Shown: positions 1 to 7,189 of the stretch, piece after piece
Position numbering within the stretch: the first letter of the stretch is position 1
How the letters are laid out: every line of letters starts with the position of its first letter
DNA from: F23-B02 sp946405205
Lineage (GTDB): Bacteria > Bacillota > Clostridia > Oscillospirales > Oscillospiraceae
Assembly (NCBI GenBank): GCA_946405205.1
Contig: CAMJGL010000001.1
Span: forward strand, 106,060 to 170,059
Reading direction: 5' to 3'
DNA: 64,000 nucleotides
Notes under the pieces: model-generated
What the model saw: the letters and a program-made list of their open reading frames with translations, nothing else
What the model was told of the DNA's origin: nothing
Database searches by the model: none
Made by a program: the position numbers and the translations under genes

Positions 1-956
1 GCGGCCATGAGTGCCTCGTCGGACAGACGCAGTGAGTCGGTTCGCATATAGGTTATAAGGCCGACGGTGCCGAGGCCCTCGATGTCGACGCCCTCATAAA
101 GCTGCTGGGCGATGGACATGGTGCGGCGGGGCGTCATACCGAGCCTGCGGGAGGACTCCTGCTGAAGGGTGGAGGTTATAAACGGAGGCGAGGGGCTGCG
201 GTGCTTTTTGCCGCGCTTTACGCTTTTTACGGTGAAGGGCTTATCCTCGGTCGCGGATATTACCTCGTTTACCTCGGCCTCGGAGCGCAGCTCAAGCTTT
301 TTATCGCCTTTGCCGTAAAAGCGGGCGGTAAAGCTCGCATCGCCGCTTTCGCAGCCGAATATGGCGTCAAGCAGCCAGTATTCCTCGCTGACGAAGCTCC
401 GTATCTCATTTTCGCGGTCTACGACCATTCTCGTCGCAACGGACTGCACACGTCCGGCGGAGAGGCCGCGCTTTATCTTTTTCCAGAGCAGCGGGGACAG
501 CTTATAGCCCACAAGGCGGTCGAGTAGCCTTCTCGCCTGCTGAGCGTCGACAAGGTCGCTGTCGATATCCCTCGGGTTTTTGATACTCTCGGTGACGACC
601 TTTTTTGTTATCTCGTTGAAGGTTACGCGTCTGGCTCTGTCGTCAGGCAGGTTCAGCAGCTCCTTGAGATGCCACGATATGGCCTCGCCCTCGCGGTCAG
701 GGTCGGTCGCAAGATAGACTGTGCCTGAGCTTTTGCTCAGCTTCTTGAGATTGTCAATGACCTCCTTGTGGTCCTTGACGGGGATATACTTGGGCTCAAA
801 ATCGTTTTCTATGTCTATACCGAGTGTGCTCTTGGGCAGATCTCGCAGATGCCCCATGGAGGCCACGACCTTGTAATCGCCGCCGAGATATTTCTCGATG
901 GTCTTAGCCTTTGCCGGAGATTCCACAATTACCAAGTTCTTTTTAGCGCTGGCCAT
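1..956 (-). CDS. topA: DNA topoisomerase I, N-terminal part (gene cut by window edge)
   Basis: Type IA topoisomerase that relaxes negatively supercoiled DNA through a transient 5'-phosphotyrosine bond. The visible 318 residues open with the Toprim signature (LVIVESPAKAKTIEKYL near residues 8-24, then DPDREGEA). They reach the active-site stretch GLITYMRTDS, which places the catalytic Tyr near residue 303. The C-terminal zinc-ribbon region lies outside the window. The start ATG has an AATGAGGA ribosome site and lies 9 bp past the dprA stop, so the gene is the distal member of a methyltransferase-dprA-topA operon. The dprA-topA order is common in Firmicutes. The frame is open to the edge; nothing suggests a pseudogene. 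Confidence 0.95.
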   Translation of the reverse strand, partial: MASAKKNLVIVESPAKAKTIEKYLGGDYKVVASMGHLRDLPKSTLGIDIENDFEPKYIPVKDHKEVIDNLKKLSKSSGTVYLATDPDREGEAISWHLKELLNLPDDRARRVTFNEITKKVVTESIKNPRDIDSDLVDAQQARRLLDRLVGYKLSPLLWKKIKRGLSAGRVQSVATRMVVDRENEIRSFVSEEYWLLDAIFGCESGDASFTARFYGKGDKKLELRSEAEVNEVISATEDKPFTVKSVKRGKKHRSPSPPFITSTLQQESSRRLGMTPRRTMSIAQQLYEGVDIEGLGTVGLITYMRTDSLRLSDEALMA

Positions 957-965
957 TCGGTTTCC

Positions 966-2174
966 TCATTTCGTCTTGATATTTAATGTAAAGCGTTTGC
1001 CGCTTAGCTGACTGACATAGCCCTTTATCTGCAGCAGGGTCAGATCAGCCAGCACCTTTGCGGGTGGAAAGCCGCTTGAATTAATGATATCGTCAACGTG
1101 CATGGACGCCTTGTCCATTACGCTGACTATCTTCAGCTGGCTCGGGCTCAGGCCTTCCAGCTGTTTCTGCAAGTCAATATAAGCCGTGTTATCGGGCTTG
1201 TCAATGACTTTTTTTGTTCTTTTTTCTGCAAAAGTCCCTTTTGAGGGCTCATTTTCGGGTCTTTTGGGCCACACAGAGGGCATTTCAAGAGATGCCTTTT
1301 TCACCTTGTCGGGGTAAAGCATAGCAAACTCGCTTACGACCTCCCAGCCGTCGGTCACGGGCTTTGCGCCCTCCTTGAGCATGGCGTTGGTGCCCTCGCA
1401 GTTTTCCGAATCGGCATTTCCCGGGACAACAAATATCTCCTTGCCCTGCTCGGCCGCTTCATTGGCAAACAGCCTTGTCCCGCTCCTTAGCGGGGCCTCC
1501 ACGACCACAACGCCGAGCGAAAGCCCGCTGCTTATGCGGTTTCGCGCTCTGAAAAACGAGCTGTAAGGCTTTGTCCCGGGCGCATATTCACTGATGAGCG
1601 CGCCGTGTACGACGATATCATCGGCAAAGCGGCTTTTATCCAGCTCATGCGGCAGGCCGAGCACGCCGATGCACTTTGCGTCCGCAAGCAGCGCGCCCTC
1701 GGCAGCGGCCGAGTCTACGCCTGCGGTGAGGCCTGATATGACAAGGCCGCCGCATTTTGATATCTCATACCCCATCTTACGGCCCATTTTGATGCCGTAG
1801 GGCGAGGCATTGCGCGTGCCGATAACTGCTATCGCGGCCTCCTCGTCGATGGCCGGAAGCGTACCCTTGACATACAACACCGCAGGCGGAGAGAATATAT
1901 TCTTCAGTCTGGCGGGATAATCGGCGTCCTGGAGCGTGATGACTCTGATGCCCTGATTATCGCACTTTTCCATTATTCTGTTGGCTGCGTCAAGGTCGCG
2001 CTTTTCAAGCTCCTCCGTTCCCTCTATCCTTTTCGGGAGCAGACGGCTTATCTCGCCCTTCGGCGCAAAGTACATCTCCTCAGGGCTGCCGTAGTGTCTG
2101 AGCAGCGCTTCTACCGCTCTGGGGCCTATGCGCGGCGCAGTTGACAGCCACAGCCAATATTTCACATCAGACAT
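966..2174 (-). CDS. dprA: DNA processing protein DprA
   Basis: Loads RecA onto incoming single-stranded DNA during natural transformation and is also widespread in species not known to be competent. The 402-residue protein has an N-terminal HhH/SAM-like region (about 1-70). A Rossmann-type DprA core follows with the motifs GTRNASPYG (near residue 117), SGLTAGVDSAA and VVPGN. A C-terminal winged-helix-like segment occupies about residues 335-400. Length is slightly above the usual 360-380 because of a Lys/Pro-rich linker before the winged helix. The start lies 3 bp after the stop of the upstream RNA methyltransferase gene, and topA follows 9 bp downstream, so the three are probably co-transcribed. 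Confidence 0.95.
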   Translation of the reverse strand: MSDVKYWLWLSTAPRIGPRAVEALLRHYGSPEEMYFAPKGEISRLLPKRIEGTEELEKRDLDAANRIMEKCDNQGIRVITLQDADYPARLKNIFSPPAVLYVKGTLPAIDEEAAIAVIGTRNASPYGIKMGRKMGYEISKCGGLVISGLTAGVDSAAAEGALLADAKCIGVLGLPHELDKSRFADDIVVHGALISEYAPGTKPYSSFFRARNRISSGLSLGVVVVEAPLRSGTRLFANEAAEQGKEIFVVPGNADSENCEGTNAMLKEGAKPVTDGWEVVSEFAMLYPDKVKKASLEMPSVWPKRPENEPSKGTFAEKRTKKVIDKPDNTAYIDLQKQLEGLSPSQLKIVSVMDKASMHVDDIINSSGFPPAKVLADLTLLQIKGYVSQLSGKRFTLNIKTK

Positions 2175-2177
2175 GGC

Positions 2178-2927
2178 CTACCTCGACATTTCCCACATGA
2201 TGACGGACGCCGCCACAGCCGCGTTGAGCGATTCCGAGTCCGGGCTCATAGGAATTATGAGCTCGCCGCCGCAGATATCCAGCAGTTCCTTTGACAGTCC
2301 CCTGCCCTCGCTGCCGACCGCGACCGCAGCGCGGTGTATCTCGACCATCCGCAGATCTGCGGCTTTCTCGCTCAGAGCCGCGCCGAAAAGCGGAAGGCTT
2401 TGACGCTGCGTAAACTCGTCGAGCTGCGCTATGTCCATTTCCAGCACTCTCTGCCGGAAAATCGCGCCCATGCTGGCTCTTACGGTCTTGGGATTATACA
2501 GATCGGCACAGGCCCCGACAAGGATCACGGCGTCAATGTTAAAGGCGTTGGCCGTTCTTATGACCGTGCCCACATTCCCGGGATCCTGCAGGTTTTCAAG
2601 CACTATCGCCCGCTCGATCTTACATTCCCCGCTCCTGTCGGGCATTTTTACCGTGAAAGCCGGGCCTTGGCTTGACTTCAGCGGAGAGGCGTACTCAAAA
2701 AGCTCAGTCGGCGCAATAAATTGCTGCACGCTCTCCGCAAGCTCAATTGCTCCCGCGGCGTCCTTCCACAGTACGCACTTTATCTCCGCTCCATACTCAA
2801 GCGCCTCGCGCAAGGTCTTTTCGCCGTCGCATACAAACTCCCCGCACTCGGCTCTGTAAGCCCTGTCATTTGCCACAGAGCGAAAATGGGTGATTATTCT
2901 GTTTTTTCGTGACGTTATCTTTTCCAT
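2178..2927 (-). CDS. SpoU/TrmH-family RNA 2'-O-methyltransferase
   Basis: SPOUT methyltransferase that transfers a methyl group from S-adenosylmethionine to a ribose 2'-OH of rRNA or tRNA. All three family motifs are visible: motif 1 NLQDPGNVGTVIRTA (about residues 113-127), motif 2 VGSEGRGLSKEL (about 205-216) and motif 3 IPMSPDSESLNAAVAAS (about 226-242), ending in a short C-terminal helix. The N-terminal ~95 residues form the substrate-binding domain typical of the RlmB/TsnR-like group. Length (249) fits the family. It is the first gene of the operon with dprA and topA. The exact target nucleotide cannot be read from the sequence; rlmB-like 23S rRNA activity is the default guess. Confidence 0.9.
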   Translation of the reverse strand: MEKITSRKNRIITHFRSVANDRAYRAECGEFVCDGEKTLREALEYGAEIKCVLWKDAAGAIELAESVQQFIAPTELFEYASPLKSSQGPAFTVKMPDRSGECKIERAIVLENLQDPGNVGTVIRTANAFNIDAVILVGACADLYNPKTVRASMGAIFRQRVLEMDIAQLDEFTQRQSLPLFGAALSEKAADLRMVEIHRAAVAVGSEGRGLSKELLDICGGELIIPMSPDSESLNAAVAASVIMWEMSR

Positions 2928-2986
2928 AAACGATAATATATATCACATTTTCCCGATTTGTCAAATTCCTACTTTATTTAATACAC

Positions 2987-3020
2987 AAAAAATACAGCAT
3001 CTTTCGATGCTGTATTTTTT
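2987..3020 (-). terminator. Rho-independent terminator downstream of the SPFH gene
   Basis: Perfect stem AATACAGCATC/GATGCTGTATT with a 4-nt loop and T runs on both strands. It lies just after the stop of the prohibitin-like gene and upstream of the methyltransferase operon, so it should stop minus-strand transcription from the SPFH gene. Confidence 0.85.
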
Positions 3021-3032
3021 GTTGCGTTTGAC

Positions 3033-3887
3033 TTATCCCGGGAGCTGCATTGAGATAAAGGGAGTGCCGTCGGTGACGGTGGGCAGCTTGCCGTCCCACT
3101 GCTGTACAGTATAGTAGTCGATGAGCTGGGATGTCAGCGAGGATGCGATGGCCTTGTTTGCCGCCGCTTCCTTCTGTCCTGCGTACTCGACCGCTTCGGC
3201 TTCGATCTTGGCGACCTCAAGAGCCGCATTTGCCGCGATAATCTGGCGCTCGGCCTCGGCCTGCTTCTCCATCGTCAGCTGGTTCTGCTCGGTCTTGGCC
3301 TTTTCATAGGTCTGCTGCGCCACCTGCTTTGCCTCGATGGCGGATATGTAGGTGTCGCTGAAGTCAAAGTCGATGATATTGACATCGGTTACGAACAGTC
3401 CGCTGGACGACAGCTTGTTGTTGAGACCCGTGATGAGCGCGGACGAGATGAGGCTGCGGTTCGTGATGGATTCCTCAGCGGTGTACTTTGCGATGATGGC
3501 CTTGAGCACTTCGTTCACGGCGGGCGTCACAAGCGTGTCCTCATACTTCACGCCGATGTTCTTGTACACATAGTAGGATTTGCTGGTGTCGAGACGGTAG
3601 TTTACCGCAAGGGTCGTGTTTACCGTCTGAAGGTCGCTTGAAAATGCCTCGGTGCTCACCTCGAGCTTGACGACGCGGTTATCCATCTTTGTCACCTTCT
3701 GCCAGGGCAGCTTGAAATTCAGTCCCTCCTGAAGCACCTTTTCGCTTACCTGTCCGAAAACGGACACGACGCCCGTGTGTCCGGCGGGGATCACCGTGAT
3801 GAAGGACGTGAGCAAAAGAAGCGCCAGAATTCCCGCAATTATCATGAGAACCGTCTTTTTGGAGATGCTGACTTTATTTTTCTGCAT
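3033..3887 (-). CDS. Prohibitin/HflC-like SPFH-domain membrane protein
   Basis: SPFH proteins form large membrane-associated ring assemblies and often modulate membrane proteases or lipid microdomains. The 284-residue protein has one N-terminal membrane segment (about residues 13-32, LMIIAGILALLLLTSFITV). It is followed by the SPFH core starting at VIPAGHTGVVSVFGQVSEKV. A long Ala/Glu/Gln-rich coiled coil (about 190-250) follows, then a short tail. The start has a strong AAAGGAGG site. It is a single-gene unit with its own consensus promoter upstream and a terminator downstream. No partner (NfeD, HflK, FtsH) lies nearby, so the specific role is open. Confidence 0.88.
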   Translation of the reverse strand: MQKNKVSISKKTVLMIIAGILALLLLTSFITVIPAGHTGVVSVFGQVSEKVLQEGLNFKLPWQKVTKMDNRVVKLEVSTEAFSSDLQTVNTTLAVNYRLDTSKSYYVYKNIGVKYEDTLVTPAVNEVLKAIIAKYTAEESITNRSLISSALITGLNNKLSSSGLFVTDVNIIDFDFSDTYISAIEAKQVAQQTYEKAKTEQNQLTMEKQAEAERQIIAANAALEVAKIEAEAVEYAGQKEAAANKAIASSLTSQLIDYYTVQQWDGKLPTVTDGTPFISMQLPG

Positions 3888-3916
3888 TTTTTATATCCTC
3901 CTTTATTTCTAAGAAC

Positions 3917-3945
3917 ATTTTACTTTATGTACAGATAACTGTCAA
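3917..3945 (-). promoter_or_regulatory. Sigma-A-type promoter of the SPFH gene
   Basis: On the minus strand TTGACA, a 17-nt spacer and TAAAAT are correctly spaced upstream of the ribosome site of the prohibitin-like gene. Confidence 0.75.
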
Positions 3946-4074
3946 TCGGGACATACCGCTCTTTGTCTCTCAAAAGTCGGCAAAATGTGACTTGTCGGTT
4001 AACAGGCGCGGTCAAGCATCGTTACAATGTACAATTATCAGAAAAAATTTTTAAAAACCTTGGGAACTATTCAG

Positions 4075-4103
4075 TTGGAATAACGTAAATAATATGTTAT
4101 TAT
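4075..4103 (+). promoter_or_regulatory. Sigma-A-type promoter of the phosphodiester glycosidase gene
   Basis: TTGGAA, 17-nt spacer, TATTAT. The predicted transcript would start near 4110, about 22 nt before the AGGGAGG ribosome site at 4132-4138. This supports a translation start near 4147 rather than at the GTG at 4324. Confidence 0.6.
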
Positions 4104-4146
4104 ATTAAGCAACATTCGGACATATCGTCTAAGGGAGGCGCTTCAA

Positions 4147-5412
4147 ATAAAAGTATTCGGTTCCTCTTCCGGGGGCAGGCATTCGTCGGGAAAGCCGGAC
4201 TCCGGACGCGAGACTAAACGCTCCGCCGTTAATACCAAACCGGCAAAAAAGCACAGCAGGCTCCGCAAAGTCCTGATAAGCTTCGCCTGCATCATTGCTC
4301 TGCTTGCCGGTCTGTATACCTTTGTGGTCTATACAAATATTCCGGCGATCAAAAATCTTCGGGAGGCGTATATAGAAACGGCCATGTCTACGCTCAGCCA
4401 CCAATGGCTGGCCGAGTTTTTCTTTCCTCAGGACATGATAGACGAGGTAATGGGCCGCGTCGCCGATGCAGAGGAAAAACAGGTTGGTATAATCAGCAAA
4501 TGGGGCGATAACAAGGACAGCAAGGCCGAGCAGGAGCTTGAAAGCAAGAAGGATTTCTTCGCGCTTTTCAGCGAGCTCGATCAGGAATCCTTTGCGCGGT
4601 ACATAAAGGCAAATCCCGACGCCACAAAAAACGGTTGGGATAAGATCTGCATAAACGAGGCCGGCATCAACGACGACGGCACAAGCATCGAGACGGCACA
4701 GGGCGATCAGGTTCTGGCTGTGGACGCTGTTAACAAGATCCTTATCGTCCGCGTCGAGGGCTCGGGCTATCAGGGCGTTCTGGCTATCGCAAAGGATCCC
4801 TCGCTTCTGCGCTGCTGCCCATCCTCATATATCGGCGCTTACGGCGAATTTCTTGAAGACCTCGTCAAAAAGAACGACGGCGTTATAGGCATGACCGCCA
4901 GCGGCTTTATTGACGCAGACGGCGTCGGCACCGGCGGCGAGCTTTCCGGCTACACCATGTGCCAGGGCCGTGAATACGGCACACACTACGGCTACGGCAA
5001 AAAGCGCATCGAGCTCCACAGCGACGACAGGCTTTATATCACCGACGCGCACAACGAGGTAGGCATAGGTACGACGGACGCCGTTGAATTCAGCCCCGCC
5101 CTCATAATCGACGGCAAGACCCTCGTGGATGATCTGTCAGGCTTTACCTCCATTCAGCCCCGCGCCGCTATCGGCCAGACCCGTCACGGCGAAGTGCTCA
5201 TGCTCGTTATAGAAGGCCGGCTTCCGGGGCGGTCTCTCGGCGTGGGTCTTCCCGAATGTACCGATATCATGCTGCGCTACGACGCCTATCAGGCCATGAA
5301 TCTTGACGGCGGCACAAGCGCCATTATGTGGTACGACGGTGAGTACATAACAAAATGCTCAAACCCGCAGATACAGTGCCGCTACCTTCCCAACGCATGG
5401 ATATACGGCTGA
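4147..5412 (+). CDS. Membrane-anchored phosphodiester glycosidase (NAGPA family)
   Basis: NAGPA-type proteins cleave sugar-1-phosphodiester bonds and act outside the cell or on envelope polymers. The C-terminal ~170 residues carry the family hallmarks PRAAIGQTRHGEVLMLVIEGR-like and MNLDGGTSAIMWYDGEY. The N-terminal part holds a basic Ser/Lys-rich cytoplasmic tail followed by one membrane helix around VLISFACIIALLAGLYTFVV, suggesting an extracellular enzyme tethered by its N-terminus. The reading frame stays open upstream to 4090 but contains no ATG, GTG or TTG before 4324, which would cut the membrane helix in half. A near-perfect AGGGAGG lies 8 nt before an in-frame ATA at 4147, so I take ATA as the start (421 residues). 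The alternative is the GTG at 4324 (362 residues). Confidence 0.8.
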   Translation: MKVFGSSSGGRHSSGKPDSGRETKRSAVNTKPAKKHSRLRKVLISFACIIALLAGLYTFVVYTNIPAIKNLREAYIETAMSTLSHQWLAEFFFPQDMIDEVMGRVADAEEKQVGIISKWGDNKDSKAEQELESKKDFFALFSELDQESFARYIKANPDATKNGWDKICINEAGINDDGTSIETAQGDQVLAVDAVNKILIVRVEGSGYQGVLAIAKDPSLLRCCPSSYIGAYGEFLEDLVKKNDGVIGMTASGFIDADGVGTGGELSGYTMCQGREYGTHYGYGKKRIELHSDDRLYITDAHNEVGIGTTDAVEFSPALIIDGKTLVDDLSGFTSIQPRAAIGQTRHGEVLMLVIEGRLPGRSLGVGLPECTDIMLRYDAYQAMNLDGGTSAIMWYDGEYITKCSNPQIQCRYLPNAWIYG

Positions 5413-5415
5413 TGC

Positions 5416-5452
5416 AAAAAAAGCTTCCCTTCGAGCAGAAGGGAAGCTTTTA
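5416..5452 (+). terminator. Terminator after the NAGPA gene
   Basis: Stem AAGCTTCCCTT / AAGGGAAGCTT followed by TTTTAAT, 4 nt past the stop codon region. Confidence 0.75.
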
Positions 5453-5492
5453 ATATGCAGGGCGGACTATCAAGCGATAGCCCGCCAGTCTT

Positions 5493-6206
5493 TTACATAT
5501 GATTCTCATTCATCAGTTCTAATTTCTCTATGAATACACTGATTGCAGAACAGTACACTTTAACTTCCTTCCATAGCAGCGTATCACACACAGCAGGGAT
5601 AATTACTAATTTGTTCTTCAAGTCGACAAACACGTTCACTATTGGTTCCACTCTTCCTAAAAGCTGTACCGCGTTGCTTTGCAGAGAACGAGCGATATCC
5701 TCTGAGCAATCATAATACATTTGTACATTAATCCGTATGCTCTTCAGCTTATAGACAGCCTGCTTTTCGGCTTTACCATATTCTTTGTTGATTATTCTAT
5801 TTGCTCTCTCCTTTTTTCTGTCCGTGTCTTGTTTATTGTATACATCATTCTTTATAAACAAAAACCTATACGATATCCTTTGGTACTTTAAGAATGCTGC
5901 AAAAGCATCTTGCATAACTGTGAAAGCTGAGAAAGCGTTAATAATATGTTCTTCACTTATCCCATGACATTCAATAGCATATGGAGAAAGATTTTTGGCA
6001 TTCTTCTTCACTTCATTTTTTGCTTTCAAAAGGAAAAATATAATAATCAATATGAGCAAGCTGAATACAGCCGCAGCGCAAAACTTCATATGTACAACGG
6101 ATAAAGCCAAAAAATATAGTAATGCAGGAATTAGGATAAATGCAAGAATGGATAAAGCGGAATATTTCCTCATTGCACTAACCCTGTTGTAAAACTCTTC
6201 CGGCAT
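5493..6206 (-). CDS. Hypothetical two-helix membrane protein, AT-rich
   Basis: I do not recognise a family. The 237-residue protein has two adjacent membrane segments near the N-terminus (about residues 17-35 and 41-60, the second LLILIIIFFLL). A Lys-rich cytoplasmic domain of ~175 residues with mixed helix/strand character follows and ends in LELMNENHM. The layout resembles small YcxB-like membrane proteins, but no motif is diagnostic. Its codon use is clearly more AT-rich than the flanking genes, suggesting recent acquisition. It is monocistronic, convergent with the NAGPA gene and has no obvious functional neighbour. Confidence 0.65.
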   Translation of the reverse strand: MPEEFYNRVSAMRKYSALSILAFILIPALLYFLALSVVHMKFCAAAVFSLLILIIIFFLLKAKNEVKKNAKNLSPYAIECHGISEEHIINAFSAFTVMQDAFAAFLKYQRISYRFLFIKNDVYNKQDTDRKKERANRIINKEYGKAEKQAVYKLKSIRINVQMYYDCSEDIARSLQSNAVQLLGRVEPIVNVFVDLKNKLVIIPAVCDTLLWKEVKVYCSAISVFIEKLELMNENHM

Positions 6207-6268
6207 AAGATCCTCCTACAACAGCTTTTTCAAATAGTGCTTTCCTGTATTTTATAGCAGAATCCGTT

Positions 6269-7063
6269 TCAGTTGGCTTTCAGAATCTGCGCAAGCTCGG
6301 CGACGTTTTTAAGAACGTAATCGGGCTTTCGCTCGGCGGCGTTTATATCGTCCATGCTGCTTTCGCCCGAGAGCACGCACACGGAGACCGCGCCGGCGTT
6401 CTGCGCGACGGCGATGTCGGTATAAAGTCTGTCGCCCACGCAGCAGATATTCTCGTTCGGAACGCCCGTCTTGCGGGAGATGATATCGACCATATTCCTG
6501 TTGGGCTTTCCGATAAACTCGGGCTTAACGCCGGTAGCTGCGGTCAGCAGGGCGCATATACTGCCGCAGTCGGGCAGTACCTCGTCAGCAGGCATGGGGC
6601 ATACCCAGTCCGGGTTTGCGGCGACAAACGCCGCGCCGCGGCGCAGATAATGCACCGCTTTATCGAGCTTTTCATAGGTGAGCGTAGTGTCAAAGCCCAC
6701 ACAGACGACCTTGACGGCCTCGCTGTCGTCAAGCTTTACGCCGTAGCTTTCAAGCTCATTCAAAAACGCCGGTGTTCCGACGGGATAGACCGCGGCGCCG
6801 GGAAATTTTTCATTCAGGTACATGGCGGTCGCCATGCCGGAGGTGAACACATTCTCCGGTTCGCAGGGGAAGCCGAGCCTGCGCAGTCTGGTCACATAGT
6901 CGACGCCCGCACGGGAGGAGTTGTTCGTCAGGTATATGTATTCTCTGCCGGTCGCGCTGATGGTATTGATAAAGTCGACCGCGCCCTCGAAAACCTCGTC
7001 GCCGAGGTACAGAGTGCCGTCCATGTCGAGAAGAAACAGTTTTGTGTTCAGCAGCTTATCCAT
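6269..7063 (-). CDS. HAD-superfamily phosphatase, NagD/PGP-like (HAD-IIA)
   Basis: Haloacid-dehalogenase-type sugar or nucleotide phosphatase acting in the cytoplasm. Motif I is LFLLDMDGTLYLGDE with nucleophile and acid/base aspartates. Motif II lies in YLTNNSSR, the C2-type cap follows in the middle, motif III is the Lys of GKPNR, and motif IV is CVGDRLYTDI. Length (264) fits the HAD-IIA group. I place the start at the internal ATG (MDKLLN) because a GGGAG site precedes it by 8 nt. The upstream in-frame ATG at 7078 overlaps that site. It is divergent from the beta-galactosidase gene; the substrate cannot be told from the sequence. Confidence 0.88.
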   Translation of the reverse strand: MDKLLNTKLFLLDMDGTLYLGDEVFEGAVDFINTISATGREYIYLTNNSSRAGVDYVTRLRRLGFPCEPENVFTSGMATAMYLNEKFPGAAVYPVGTPAFLNELESYGVKLDDSEAVKVVCVGFDTTLTYEKLDKAVHYLRRGAAFVAANPDWVCPMPADEVLPDCGSICALLTAATGVKPEFIGKPNRNMVDIISRKTGVPNENICCVGDRLYTDIAVAQNAGAVSVCVLSGESSMDDINAAERKPDYVLKNVAELAQILKAN

Positions 7064-7189
7064 TATTATTACTCCCATTTTTTATTTCGTGTATATTATA
7101 ATGGCAGGAGCCTTCAAACGCAATAATTATTTGCAAACGGCCCCGAGTATGATAAAATCACTGTATCGACTGTTAAAGGAGCTTTAGTG

